A stretch of DNA of 33,037 nucleotides from Rhodocyclaceae bacterium (GTDB lineage Bacteria; Pseudomonadota; Gammaproteobacteria; Burkholderiales; Rhodocyclaceae): the NCBI GenBank assembly GCA_024710925.1, contig JANJTW010000056.1, forward strand, positions 1 to 33,037. Direction: 5' to 3'. A program made the translations under genes and the position numbers. Shown in pieces: positions 7,565 to 15,250 of the stretch (the stretch's first letter is position 1; each line of letters begins with the position of its first letter). The notes beneath the pieces were generated by a model. That model was given only the letters and a program-made list of their open reading frames with translations, searched no databases and had not been told where the DNA came from.

Positions 7565-7914
7565 AGCGCAGCGGACACCACGCCGACGCCTGGCGCATCG
7601 TGCGCGAACTGGCGCCGACCGTCGCCGTCGCCCACCACATCGCCGGCCGCATCCGGCTGAAGCTCGATGGCGGTCTGCCGGTCTTCGCCGACGGCCGACA
7701 ACCGACGCTGGCCGAAGTGCAGGCGGCGCTGGCAGCGATGAACGGCGTCCGCTCGGTGCGCATCAACCTCTTGGCCCGTTCCTGTACCGTCGAGTACGAT
7801 GCAAAAGTCATCCCGCCGACGGCGTGGAGCGACCTCTTGAACGGCACGGAAAGCCCCGCCGCCGACGCCCTCGTCGGTGCCCTGCGCACGCAATACGAGG
7901 ACTGGCGCGGCTGA
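7561..7914 (+). CDS. HMA2-like small protein, first gene of a ferrosome-like cluster
   Basis: 117-aa protein without signal peptide. Residues about 20-85 resemble the HMA2 (heavy-metal-associated-like) domain that lacks the CxxC pair. The HHIAGRIRLKL segment (25-35) matches the (P/A)GR(I/L/V)R motif that recurs in the ATPase and in the last gene of this cluster, and AMNGVRSVRINLLARSCTVEYD gives the following beta-alpha-beta pattern. Its only cysteine is in that strand. The N-terminus has a His pair. It overlaps feoA by four bases. By position and family it is a candidate ferrosome (Fez) accessory protein; the exact role is unknown. Confidence 0.75.
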   Translation: MKRSGHHADAWRIVRELAPTVAVAHHIAGRIRLKLDGGLPVFADGRQPTLAEVQAALAAMNGVRSVRINLLARSCTVEYDAKVIPPTAWSDLLNGTESPAADALVGALRTQYEDWRG

Positions 7915-7954
7915 CGACGGCCCGTCCGGCCTCCGACACGAAAGGAGCAACGCC

Positions 7955-8359
7955 ATGATTCCCCTTCTCCCCTTCGTCGCCGGCCTCGTCGCCGGCGGCC
8001 TCGCCGTCCGCGCCTGGCGCAGCGAGGAAACCCGCGCCGGCGTCCGCAAGGCGCAGGACGCGCTGCTGTCCGCCGCCCAGTCGGGCGTGACGACGCTGCG
8101 CTCGGCCACCGGCGACCTGCGCCGGCGCATCGCCGGCGGGACCGACGAGAGCGGCGAAAGCGCCGCCGCCGCGACGCCGAAGAAGCCGCGCCGGAAGGCC
8201 GCCGCTGCCGCCAAACCGGCCACTGCCGGCACCCGCAAGCGCGCCGCGCGCGCCAAGGCCGCGCCGGCCACACCGGCCGCCGAGGCGGCCTCCGCCGCCA
8301 AGCGCAAGCCGGCGACGCGCAAGCGCAAACCCGCCGCCGGCCCGGGCGAGGCGGCATGA
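7955..8359 (+). CDS. Small protein with hydrophobic N-terminus and histone-H1-like basic tail
   Basis: 134-aa protein. Residues 1-20 are a glycine-rich hydrophobic helix (MIPLLPFVAGLVAGGLAVRA), 24-60 a likely amphipathic helix, and about 75-127 a low-complexity Lys/Arg/Ala/Pro tail (PKKPRRKAAAAAKPA) reminiscent of histone H1 or AlgP. The ATG at 7955 follows AAAGGAG at good spacing. A longer frame to 7877 overlaps the previous gene and lacks such a site. It overlaps the next gene by four bases. I do not recognise a named family. A membrane anchor with a positively charged tail could bind phosphate, polyphosphate or nucleic acid, which is speculation. Confidence 0.75.
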   Translation: MIPLLPFVAGLVAGGLAVRAWRSEETRAGVRKAQDALLSAAQSGVTTLRSATGDLRRRIAGGTDESGESAAAATPKKPRRKAAAAAKPATAGTRKRAARAKAAPATPAAEAASAAKRKPATRKRKPAAGPGEAA

Positions 8360-8652
8360 AGAAGAACAAGCTGCGCAAACGCCGCCATGCCGGCCCCTGG
8401 GCCGACGCCCGCGACGGCTTCGTCAAGGGCTTCGTCTCCACCGGCCTGCTCGCCGCACTGCGCGACGGCAACGATTCCCGCCGCCTCCTCGTCGCTGCGC
8501 TGCAGGGCGGCACGGCGCTGGCCGCAGCAAGCGTCGCCGCCGGCAGCATCGGCCGCGGCGAAACACTGAATACGCTGGCGGCAGTCGCCGCCGGCAGCGC
8601 CGGCCTGGCCCTGCTCGGCCGGATGGCGGAACCGCAAACCACGGGAGAATGA
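8356..8652 (+). CDS. Small hydrophobic protein of the ferrosome-like cluster
   Basis: 98-aa protein with a strongly basic N-terminus (MKKNKLRKRRHAG) and two Ala/Gly-rich hydrophobic helices at about 44-65 and 71-90. The start overlaps the upstream stop in an ATGA, and the stop is one base from the next ATG. No family is recognised. Its size, basic head and helical pair fit a small membrane-associated component of the compartment or ATPase complex (inference from context). Confidence 0.7.
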   Translation: MKKNKLRKRRHAGPWADARDGFVKGFVSTGLLAALRDGNDSRRLLVAALQGGTALAAASVAAGSIGRGETLNTLAAVAAGSAGLALLGRMAEPQTTGE

Positions 8653-8653
8653 A

Positions 8654-9004
8654 ATGGGCAAGAAAAAGGACAAGAAGAAGCAACAGCGCCGCGAGATGGA
8701 AGCGCTGCTGGCGCAGGCGATGTGGAACGCCGGCAACGGCGGCATGGCGATGAACGGCATGCGCAATGGCGGCAACGGCCTGTTCGGCCGCCTGGCCAGC
8801 GTGCCGCCCGGCCAGCAGCTGCTGCTCGGCGCGCTGCTCGGCGCCGGCGCCATCTACGTGCTCGGCGACGAGAAGCTGCGCGGCAAGCTGATGAAGTCGG
8901 CGATGGGCCTCTACGCCAGCGTCCTCGGCGGCATCGAGGAAATGAAGGAGCAGGCGGCGGACATCCGCGCCGAGATGGAAGCGCATGGCGGCAACGCAGA
9001 CTGA
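8654..9004 (+). CDS. Small single-helix membrane protein with lysine-rich head
   Basis: 116-aa protein. It begins with a Lys-rich head (MGKKKDKKKQQRRE), then a Gly/Asn/Met-rich stretch at about 24-44 (GNGGMAMNGMRNGGNG), one glycine-zipper-like transmembrane helix (QQLLLGALLGAGAIYVL, 54-70) and an amphipathic helix at about 74-110. The layout recalls YtxH-like proteins, but I cannot assign a family. A good AGGGAG-like purine site (GGGAGAATGA) precedes it, and its 3' end overlaps the ATPase start by 20 bases. The methionines in the flexible stretch could touch metal, which is unproven. Confidence 0.72.
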   Translation: MGKKKDKKKQQRREMEALLAQAMWNAGNGGMAMNGMRNGGNGLFGRLASVPPGQQLLLGALLGAGAIYVLGDEKLRGKLMKSAMGLYASVLGGIEEMKEQAADIRAEMEAHGGNAD

Positions 9005-11147
9005 TACGCCTGCAGCCGTCAGTCCGCCGGCGCACGGCACGCCGCTGTTCGCCGCGCTGCAGACGGTGCACGCGGTGCCGGGCCGCCTGCGCTGCCGCTA
9101 CCGCACCAACGACGGTGCCGGCGCCCAGGACATCGAGCGCGCGCTGCCGCACCTGCCCGGCGTCCTGTCGGTGCGCGCCAACGCGCGCATCCGCTCGTTG
9201 ACGGTCGTCTACGACCCCTTCGCCACCGACGCCGACGCGCTGCGCGCCGACCTGCTCGCCTGCGTGCCGCCGCCGCGCCACGGCAACGCTGCCGCGCCGC
9301 GCCACGACACGCTCGAAGCGGTGACGCGCAACGCCGGCATGCTGCTGCTCGGCAACGCGCTGCCGGCGGCGATGCGCCTGCCGGCAACGCTGTCGGCGGC
9401 GACGCCGCTGTTCGTCGAGGCCGCTGAAGACCTGCGCACCGTCGGCATCAATTCGCACGTGCTGGAAGCGATGGCCGTCGGCATCTCGACCGCGCAGCAG
9501 GATTTCACCGCGGCGAACACGACGCTGTTCATGCTCTCGCTCGGCGAGCATCTGGAGCAATCGATCGCCCGCCGTTCCGACGACCTGCTGCGCAGCCTGC
9601 TGCGCCCGGACACCGACCTCGTCTGGGTCGAGCGCGACGGCGCCGAGACGCGCGTGCCGGCGAACGAGCTGGCCGTCGGCGAGACGGTGATCGTCGGCGC
9701 CGGCGCCACCGTTCCGGTCGACGGCACCGTGCTCGGCGGCGAGGCGCTGGTAAACGAAGCGTCGATGACCGGCGAAAGCGTGCCGGTGGCCAAGGGCCGC
9801 GGCGGCAAGGTGCTCTCCGGTACCGTCGTCGAGGAGGGCCGGCTGCGCATCTACGCCGAGCACGTCGGCCAGCACACCGCCGCCGCACGCATCGCCGACT
9901 ACGTCGAATCCTCGCTCGCCTCGAAGAGCCAGGCGCAACTCGGTGCCTCGAAGCTGGCCGACAAGCTGGTGCCGGGCGTGCTCGCGCTGGCCGGTGCGAC
10001 GCTCGTTGGCAGCGGCGACTGGCGGCGCGCCGCCGCCGTGCTGCAGGCCGATTACGCCTGCGCGCTGAAGCTGGCGACACCGGTCGCCTTCAAGTCGGCG
10101 ATGCACCGCGCCGGCAAGCACGGCATCCTGGTCAAGGGCGCCGACGTGCTGGAGAAACTGGCCGAGGCCGACACCTTCGTCTTCGACAAGACCGGCACGC
10201 TGACCACCGGCAAGCTCGAAGTCACCGACGCCGTCGCCTTCGACCGCGAATTCACCGCCGACGACCTGATCTTCCTCGCCGCCTCGGTCGAGGAGCATTA
10301 CTTCCACCCGCTCGCGCTGGCCGTCGTCGAGGCCGCACGCATGCGCCAGGGCCGCCACTTCGACCACAAGGAAGTGCAGTTCATCGCCGCCCACGGCGTC
10401 GCCAGCGTTGTCGACGGCAAGCGCATCGTCGTCGGCTCGCGCCACTTCATCGAGGACGACGAAGGCATCCGCATCGACGCCCGGCAGAAGGCGCGCATCG
10501 CCCGCCTCTACCGGCAGGGCAAGACGCTGCTCTACATCGGCTTCGGCGGCCGCCTGCTCGGCGTCATCGCGCTGAAGGACAAGCTGCGCGACAACGCCGC
10601 CGCCACCCTCGCCCGGCTGCGCCAACTCGGCGCCAGGCGCATCGTCATGCTCACCGGCGACCACCGCGAGCGCGCCGAGGAGCTTGCCGGCCTTCTCGGT
10701 CTCGACGAATGCCACGCCGAGCTGTTGCCCGAGCACAAGGCCGACATCGTCCGCCGCATGAAGGACGACGGCGCCCGCATCGCCTTCGTCGGCGACGGCA
10801 TCAACGACGCGCCGGCGCTGGCCGGCGCCCACGTCGGCATCGCCATGCAGCAGGGCGCCGACATCGCCCGGCTGACCTCGGACATCGTGCTGCTCGAAGA
10901 CGACATCGCGCTCGTCGCCGAAGCCAAGGCCTCGGCGGTGCGCACGATGAAGCTGATCGCGTCGAACTACCGGCTGACCGTCGGCATCAACACGGCGATC
11001 CTTGCCGCTGCCGCCTTCGGCCGGCTGTCGCCGATCCTGTCGTCGGTGCTGCACAACGGCGCCACCCTCGGCATCCTGCTGAACGCACTGCGCGGCGGCA
11101 GCGAACGCGCCCCGAAGCGGGCACGAAAGAAGGAGGTTCCGGCATGA
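8985..11147 (+). CDS. fezB: Divergent P1B-type metal ATPase, FezB-like (ferrosome-associated)
   Basis: 720-aa heavy-metal P-type ATPase. In order it shows an HMA2-like N-domain (about 25-95, VPGRLRCRYR), an actuator domain with TGES (262-265), the phosphorylation site DKTGT (Asp401), the nucleotide-domain His-Pro (441-442), MLTGD (to 559) and GDGINDAP (603-610). These show a working catalytic core. The metal-binding helix before the P domain reads YACALKLATP (357-366) instead of the usual CPCALGLATP, and the last helix carries HNGATLGILLN (690-700), reminiscent of the HEGGT motif of P1B-4 pumps. The membrane helices are unusually short and weakly hydrophobic. P1B-6 ATPases called FezB load iron into ferrosomes. 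I name it so on gene context plus these features, not on a database search. Confidence 0.8.
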   Translation: MAATQTDTPAAVSPPAHGTPLFAALQTVHAVPGRLRCRYRTNDGAGAQDIERALPHLPGVLSVRANARIRSLTVVYDPFATDADALRADLLACVPPPRHGNAAAPRHDTLEAVTRNAGMLLLGNALPAAMRLPATLSAATPLFVEAAEDLRTVGINSHVLEAMAVGISTAQQDFTAANTTLFMLSLGEHLEQSIARRSDDLLRSLLRPDTDLVWVERDGAETRVPANELAVGETVIVGAGATVPVDGTVLGGEALVNEASMTGESVPVAKGRGGKVLSGTVVEEGRLRIYAEHVGQHTAAARIADYVESSLASKSQAQLGASKLADKLVPGVLALAGATLVGSGDWRRAAAVLQADYACALKLATPVAFKSAMHRAGKHGILVKGADVLEKLAEADTFVFDKTGTLTTGKLEVTDAVAFDREFTADDLIFLAASVEEHYFHPLALAVVEAARMRQGRHFDHKEVQFIAAHGVASVVDGKRIVVGSRHFIEDDEGIRIDARQKARIARLYRQGKTLLYIGFGGRLLGVIALKDKLRDNAAATLARLRQLGARRIVMLTGDHRERAEELAGLLGLDECHAELLPEHKADIVRRMKDDGARIAFVGDGINDAPALAGAHVGIAMQQGADIARLTSDIVLLEDDIALVAEAKASAVRTMKLIASNYRLTVGINTAILAAAAFGRLSPILSSVLHNGATLGILLNALRGGSERAPKRARKKEVPA

Positions 11148-11572
11148 CCCGCATCGTCGCCGCCATTCCGGGCCGCGTCCGCATCCGCGACGGCGGCCTG
11201 CGCCAGCCCGACCGCCTGCAGCGCCTGCACGGCGTCCTGGCGAAGCTGCCCGGCGTCGCCTCGATCCGCGGCAACCCGGCGAACGGCAGCGTCGTCGTCC
11301 ATTACGACGCCGCGCAGGTGGCGCCGGAACGCATGGAAAAGCTGCTGGAACGCGCCGTCGACGCCGAGCTGGCGTTGCCGCGCGACAAGCATGCCATCGC
11401 CCGCCGCCTGCGCATCAACCGCGCGGCGAAGATCGGCATGCTGACCAGCCTCGGCGCCTCGCTGGCGCTGGCCGCCGCCGGCAACAAGCGCTGGCACGCG
11501 GCCACCGGCCTGGTCTTCGTCGCCTGCCTCGGCGTCCATCTGGCGACGCACCGGCGGCAACTGCTGCGCTGA
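11144..11572 (+). CDS. HMA2-domain protein with C-terminal membrane helices
   Basis: 142-aa protein. Residues 1-75 form an HMA2-like domain (IPGRVRIRDGG at 8-18, then KLPGVASIRGNPANGSVVVHYD) without a CxxC metal site. Residues about 97-112 and 117-135 are hydrophobic helices, followed by a basic end (THRRQLLR). The ATG at 11144 has an excellent AAGGAGG site and overlaps the ATPase stop by four bases. HMA-domain proteins such as FezC accompany FezB in known ferrosome clusters, and this is the best candidate here. The first gene at 7561 is the alternative. Confidence 0.8.
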   Translation: MTRIVAAIPGRVRIRDGGLRQPDRLQRLHGVLAKLPGVASIRGNPANGSVVVHYDAAQVAPERMEKLLERAVDAELALPRDKHAIARRLRINRAAKIGMLTSLGASLALAAAGNKRWHAATGLVFVACLGVHLATHRRQLLR

Positions 11573-11613
11573 GGGTGTAGCGCGGCCGCAACAACCGGCA
11601 GCGTCTCGCTGCA

Positions 11614-11632
11614 ATTGCGAATAATTCCCATT
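11614..11632 (+). promoter_or_regulatory. Fur box of the siderophore-receptor operon
   Basis: ATTGCGAATAATTCCCATT matches the 19-base Fur consensus AATGAGAATAATTCTCATT at 16 of 19 positions. It overlaps a possible -35 (TTGCGA, 11615-11620), with a weak -10 (CAAAAT, 11638-11643) 17 bases on. This implies repression of the downstream TonB receptor when iron is plentiful. The leader from here to the ATG at 11815 is about 165 bases and holds a short CTTCGC-CAA-GCGAAG hairpin at 11693-11707. Confidence 0.7.
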
Positions 11633-11814
11633 GCCAACAAAATCGGGTTTTGCCAGAATCCGCTCCGACTGCGGATGAAGCAACGCCGACCCCTTCGCCA
11701 AGCGAAGTCGAGCGTCCTCGCAACGCCTCTTCCGCTCGATTCCGCGACAGCCAGCCACCGACGGAGAACGCTCCAGGCAGCCAGCCAGCAAACCACTGCC
11801 TACAGGAGTTCTTC

Positions 11815-13962
11815 ATGCTTTCGCGCCTTGCCCCGGCGGCCCCCTGCCGCCGGTCGCCACTGATCTGCGCCCTCGCCGCGCTGTTTTCCGCGCCCGCCAT
11901 CGCCCAGTCGGCCCCGGCCGCCAGCGACGCCACGCTGAACCCGGTCGTCGTCACCGAACAATCGGCCTACGACCAGCCGACCGAACGTTCCGGCCTCTAC
12001 ACCACGCGCAAGAGCCGCTCGGCGACGACGCTCGACCTGTCGCTGCGCGAAACGCCGCAGACGGTCTCGGTCGTCTCGCGCAGCCAGATGGACGATTTCG
12101 GTCTGTTCAGCGTGAACGATGCGCTTTCCGTCTCGTCGGGCATCGTCGTCGAGCGGGTCGAAACCAACCGGACCTACTACACCGCGCGCGGCTTCGACGT
12201 CACCAACTTCCAGACCGACGGCGTCGGCATGCCCTTCATCTACGGCAACGTCAACGGCGACATCGACACCGCCGTCTACGACCGCGTCGACGCCGTGTAT
12301 GGCGCCAACGGCCTGATGTCGGCCACCGGCTTCCCGTCGGCGACGATCAACTTCGTGCGCAAGCGACCGACCCTCGATTTCGCCGCAGCCGCCGGCGCCC
12401 GCGTCGGCTCCTGGGGAAGCAAGCGACTCGACGCCGACGTCTCCGGCGCGCTCATCGAATCCGGACGCCTCCGCGGCCGGGCGGTCGTCGCCCGCGAGGA
12501 CGGCAACTCCTACCTCGACCGCTACGCCTACGACCGGTCGGTCTTCTACGGCATCGTCGAAGCCGACCTTGGCGAGTCGACGCAGCTCGCGCTCGGCCAC
12601 GACACGCAGCGCAACAATGCCGACAGCCCGCTGTGGGGCGCGCTGCCGATGTTCTACACGGATGGCAGCAAGACCAACTTCGACGTCTCGACGAGCACGG
12701 CGGCCGACTGGGCGCATTGGGATGCGAAGCGCCAGAGCAGCTTCGCCGAGCTCAGCCACCAGTTCGCCAACGGCTGGAAGGGCAAGGCCACGCTGACCCG
12801 CAACCGCTTCCAGAACGGCGGTGCGCTGTTCTACGTCTACGGCACGCCGGACAAGGCGACCGGCCTCGGTCTCTTTGCCTACCCGTCGCTGTACGAGATG
12901 GACAACCGGCAGACCCTGGTCGACCTCCAGGCCAGCGGGCAGTTCGAACTCGGCGGCCGCCAGCACGACCTGAGCTTCGGCGCCAACTGGTCGAAATCCG
13001 TCCTCGACGACGTCTCGCACTACGGCCAGGGCATCGGCACCGCACTGCCGCCGCTCGCCAACTGGTCCGGCAACTACCCGATGCCGGCCTTCGACGCAGC
13101 GGTCGACGGCAGTGCCTTCACCTTCCGCCAGAAGGGCGTCTACGCCGCCACCCGCCTCAACCCGACCGACCGCCTGAAGCTGATCGCCGGCGCCCGCTCG
13201 ACGAAGGCCGAGAGCGAAGGCAGGTCCTACGGCGTCGGCCGCGAGAGCAGCGCCAGCAAGGTCACGCCCTACTTCGGCGCGATCTACGACCTGACGCAGA
13301 ACCTCTCGGTCTATGGCAGCTACACCGACATCTTCAACCCGCAATACCAGGCCGACATCGCCGGCAACGCGCTCAAGCCGGTCGAGGGCGAAAGCCGCGA
13401 ACTCGGGCTGAAGGGCGAATTCCTCGACAAGACACTGAACGCCTCGCTCGCCGTCTTCGAGAGCGAGCAGAAGAACCTTGCCGAGGTGGCCGGCTACGTC
13501 GGCCCCCGCGCCTACCACACTGGCATCGACGCCAACTCGCAGGGGGTCCAGTTCGACCTGAGCGGGCAGATCACCTCGCGCCTGCAGGCCGGCCTCGGCT
13601 ATACGCAGCTGTCGATCGAGGACAACGCCGGCAAGGATGTCCGCACCTACGCCCCGCGCCGCCTGCTGCGTTTGTCGGCGGTCTATCGCGTGCCCTTCGT
13701 CGCGGGCCTCAAGGTCGGCGCCAACCTGAGCTGGCAGGACGACGTTTACGCCAAATCCGGCGCCGTCGAAGTCCGCCAGTCCGCCTACACGCTGGTCAAC
13801 CTGATGGCGCGCTACGAACTCACGAAGCAGCTGAGCGTCAGCGCCAACCTGAACAACGTCACCGACCGCAAGTACCTCAGCAGTCTCTACTGGGCCAGCT
13901 ACGGACAGGGCTACTACGGCGCGCCGCGCAACGGCAGCGTCTCGCTGAACTGGAAGTACTGA
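11815..13962 (+). CDS. TonB-dependent siderophore receptor
   Basis: 715-aa outer-membrane receptor. It has a signal peptide of about 30 residues (ending AIAQS), a TonB box (PVVVT, 43-47), a plug domain beginning DLSLRETPQTVSVVSRSQM (typical of the siderophore-receptor subfamily), then a 22-strand barrel ending in aromatic WKY. It resembles the FhuE/FpvA group of ferric hydroxamate or mixed siderophore receptors; the ligand cannot be told. The ATG at 11815 has AGGAG seven bases upstream. An in-frame extension back to 11650 begins with TTG, has no ribosome site and would hide the signal peptide. The Fur box upstream and the PepSY gene downstream support iron regulation. Confidence 0.92.
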   Translation: MLSRLAPAAPCRRSPLICALAALFSAPAIAQSAPAASDATLNPVVVTEQSAYDQPTERSGLYTTRKSRSATTLDLSLRETPQTVSVVSRSQMDDFGLFSVNDALSVSSGIVVERVETNRTYYTARGFDVTNFQTDGVGMPFIYGNVNGDIDTAVYDRVDAVYGANGLMSATGFPSATINFVRKRPTLDFAAAAGARVGSWGSKRLDADVSGALIESGRLRGRAVVAREDGNSYLDRYAYDRSVFYGIVEADLGESTQLALGHDTQRNNADSPLWGALPMFYTDGSKTNFDVSTSTAADWAHWDAKRQSSFAELSHQFANGWKGKATLTRNRFQNGGALFYVYGTPDKATGLGLFAYPSLYEMDNRQTLVDLQASGQFELGGRQHDLSFGANWSKSVLDDVSHYGQGIGTALPPLANWSGNYPMPAFDAAVDGSAFTFRQKGVYAATRLNPTDRLKLIAGARSTKAESEGRSYGVGRESSASKVTPYFGAIYDLTQNLSVYGSYTDIFNPQYQADIAGNALKPVEGESRELGLKGEFLDKTLNASLAVFESEQKNLAEVAGYVGPRAYHTGIDANSQGVQFDLSGQITSRLQAGLGYTQLSIEDNAGKDVRTYAPRRLLRLSAVYRVPFVAGLKVGANLSWQDDVYAKSGAVEVRQSAYTLVNLMARYELTKQLSVSANLNNVTDRKYLSSLYWASYGQGYYGAPRNGSVSLNWKY

Positions 13963-13972
13963 GGAGAGTCCC

Positions 13973-15226
13973 GTGCGCCGCCTTCTCGTCCTCCTGCACC
14001 GCGGGTTCGGCCTTGCCGCCGCGCTCGTCCTGTTCATCGCCGGCCTCACCGGCGCGGTCATCTCCTGGGACCACGAACTCGACGAGTGGCTGAATCCGCA
14101 GCTGTTCCACGCGAAGGCGGCTGGGACGCCGCTGCCCGCGCTCGAACTGGCCAGCCGGCTGGAAGCGGCGGACCCGCGCCTGCGCGTCCGCTTCCTGCCA
14201 CTCGCCGTCGAGCCTGGGCACAGCCTCAGCCTCTTCGTCGAAGCGCGCATCGACCCGGCGACCGGCAAGCCCTACCCGCTCGACTTCAACCAGGTCGCGC
14301 TCGACCCGGTCAGCGGCGAAATCCTCGGCCAGCGCGAATGGGGGCGGATTTCCCTCGACCGGGAGAACCTCCTCCCCTTCCTCTACAAGCTGCACTACAG
14401 CCTGCACCTGCCGGACGGCTTCGGCCTCGAACTGGGCGTACTGTTCATGGGCATCGTCGCCATCGTCTGGGTCTTCGATACCCTGATCGCACTCTGGATC
14501 TCGTTCCCCAGCCGGCAGACCTGGCGGCAATCGTTCCGCTTCCGCTGGCAGGCCGGCGGCTACCGGCTCAATTTCGACCTGCACCGCTCCGGCGGCGTCT
14601 GGCTTTTCCCACTGGTGCTCATGCTCGCCGTCACCTCGGTGTCGATGAACCTCAAGGAACAGGTCATGCGTCCGCTCGTCGGCTGGTTCTCGACGCTGTC
14701 GCCGTCGCCCTTCGCCAGCCGCGTGCCGGCACCGCCGGAGGCGCCGCTGGCACCGATGATTCCGCGTGAGGACATCCTCCGCCTGGCCGAAGCGGAAGGA
14801 CAGAAACGCGGCTGGCAGACGCCGGTCGGCGGCCTCTTCCTGTCGACGATGTTCGGCGTCTATGGCGCCGGCTTCTTCGAGGCCGGCAACAGCCACGGCG
14901 ACAAGGGGCTGGGCAATGCCTGGGTCTACTTCGATGCGCGCGACGGCACGCTGGTCGGCGCCGATGTTCCCGGCGAAGGCAGCGCCGGCGACCTCTTCCT
15001 GCAGGCCATGTTCCCGCTGCATTCGGGGCGGATTCTTGGCATGCCGGGGCGGGCGCTGATGTCGTTCTGCGGGCTGGCGATCGCGCTGTTCAGCGTCACC
15101 GGGGTCGTCATCTGGGTGCGCAAGCGGAAGGCGCGATTGGCCAAGCGGGCACGCGAATCGACGGAAATTGCCGGAGACGAGGGGCGCAGTGCGGCGCCGG
15201 CAGTACCGGCGCCAAGCTGTCGCTGA
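13973..15226 (+). CDS. PepSY-associated membrane protein, probable ferric-siderophore reductase
   Basis: 417-aa inner-membrane protein of the PepSY-TM family. Four membrane segments are visible at about 13-31, 150-178, 203-227 and 360-385, with large periplasmic PepSY regions between. Conserved-looking histidines are present, including His9 and His33 in the first helix region (LLHRGFG, SWDHELDEW). Such proteins often sit beside TonB siderophore receptors, and several are heme-binding reductases that release iron from the siderophore in the periplasm. The GTG start at 13973 follows GAGGAGAG with good spacing, 10 bases after the receptor stop. It ends convergently, 24 bases from the minus-strand CoA-transferase gene; no terminator is visible between them. 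Confidence 0.88.
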   Translation: MRRLLVLLHRGFGLAAALVLFIAGLTGAVISWDHELDEWLNPQLFHAKAAGTPLPALELASRLEAADPRLRVRFLPLAVEPGHSLSLFVEARIDPATGKPYPLDFNQVALDPVSGEILGQREWGRISLDRENLLPFLYKLHYSLHLPDGFGLELGVLFMGIVAIVWVFDTLIALWISFPSRQTWRQSFRFRWQAGGYRLNFDLHRSGGVWLFPLVLMLAVTSVSMNLKEQVMRPLVGWFSTLSPSPFASRVPAPPEAPLAPMIPREDILRLAEAEGQKRGWQTPVGGLFLSTMFGVYGAGFFEAGNSHGDKGLGNAWVYFDARDGTLVGADVPGEGSAGDLFLQAMFPLHSGRILGMPGRALMSFCGLAIALFSVTGVVIWVRKRKARLAKRARESTEIAGDEGRSAAPAVPAPSCR

Positions 15227-15250
15227 CGGCCGGCAGTCAAGCGCGACGGT

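Noticed and set aside
6483-11054. 1523-residue open frame on the minus strand
   Set aside because: It lies opposite feoB and the ferrosome-like genes, whose proteins show clear motifs. The antisense product is low-complexity and Arg/His/Gln-rich, as expected from GC-rich codon use.
11650-11814. N-terminal extension of the siderophore receptor
   Set aside because: It begins with TTG, lacks a ribosome site and would place 55 residues before an obvious signal peptide. The ATG at 11815 has AGGAG.
12119-12316. Small internal frames within the receptors and other genes
   Set aside because: They lie entirely inside well-supported genes in another frame, with repetitive Ser/Arg/Pro composition and no ribosome site.
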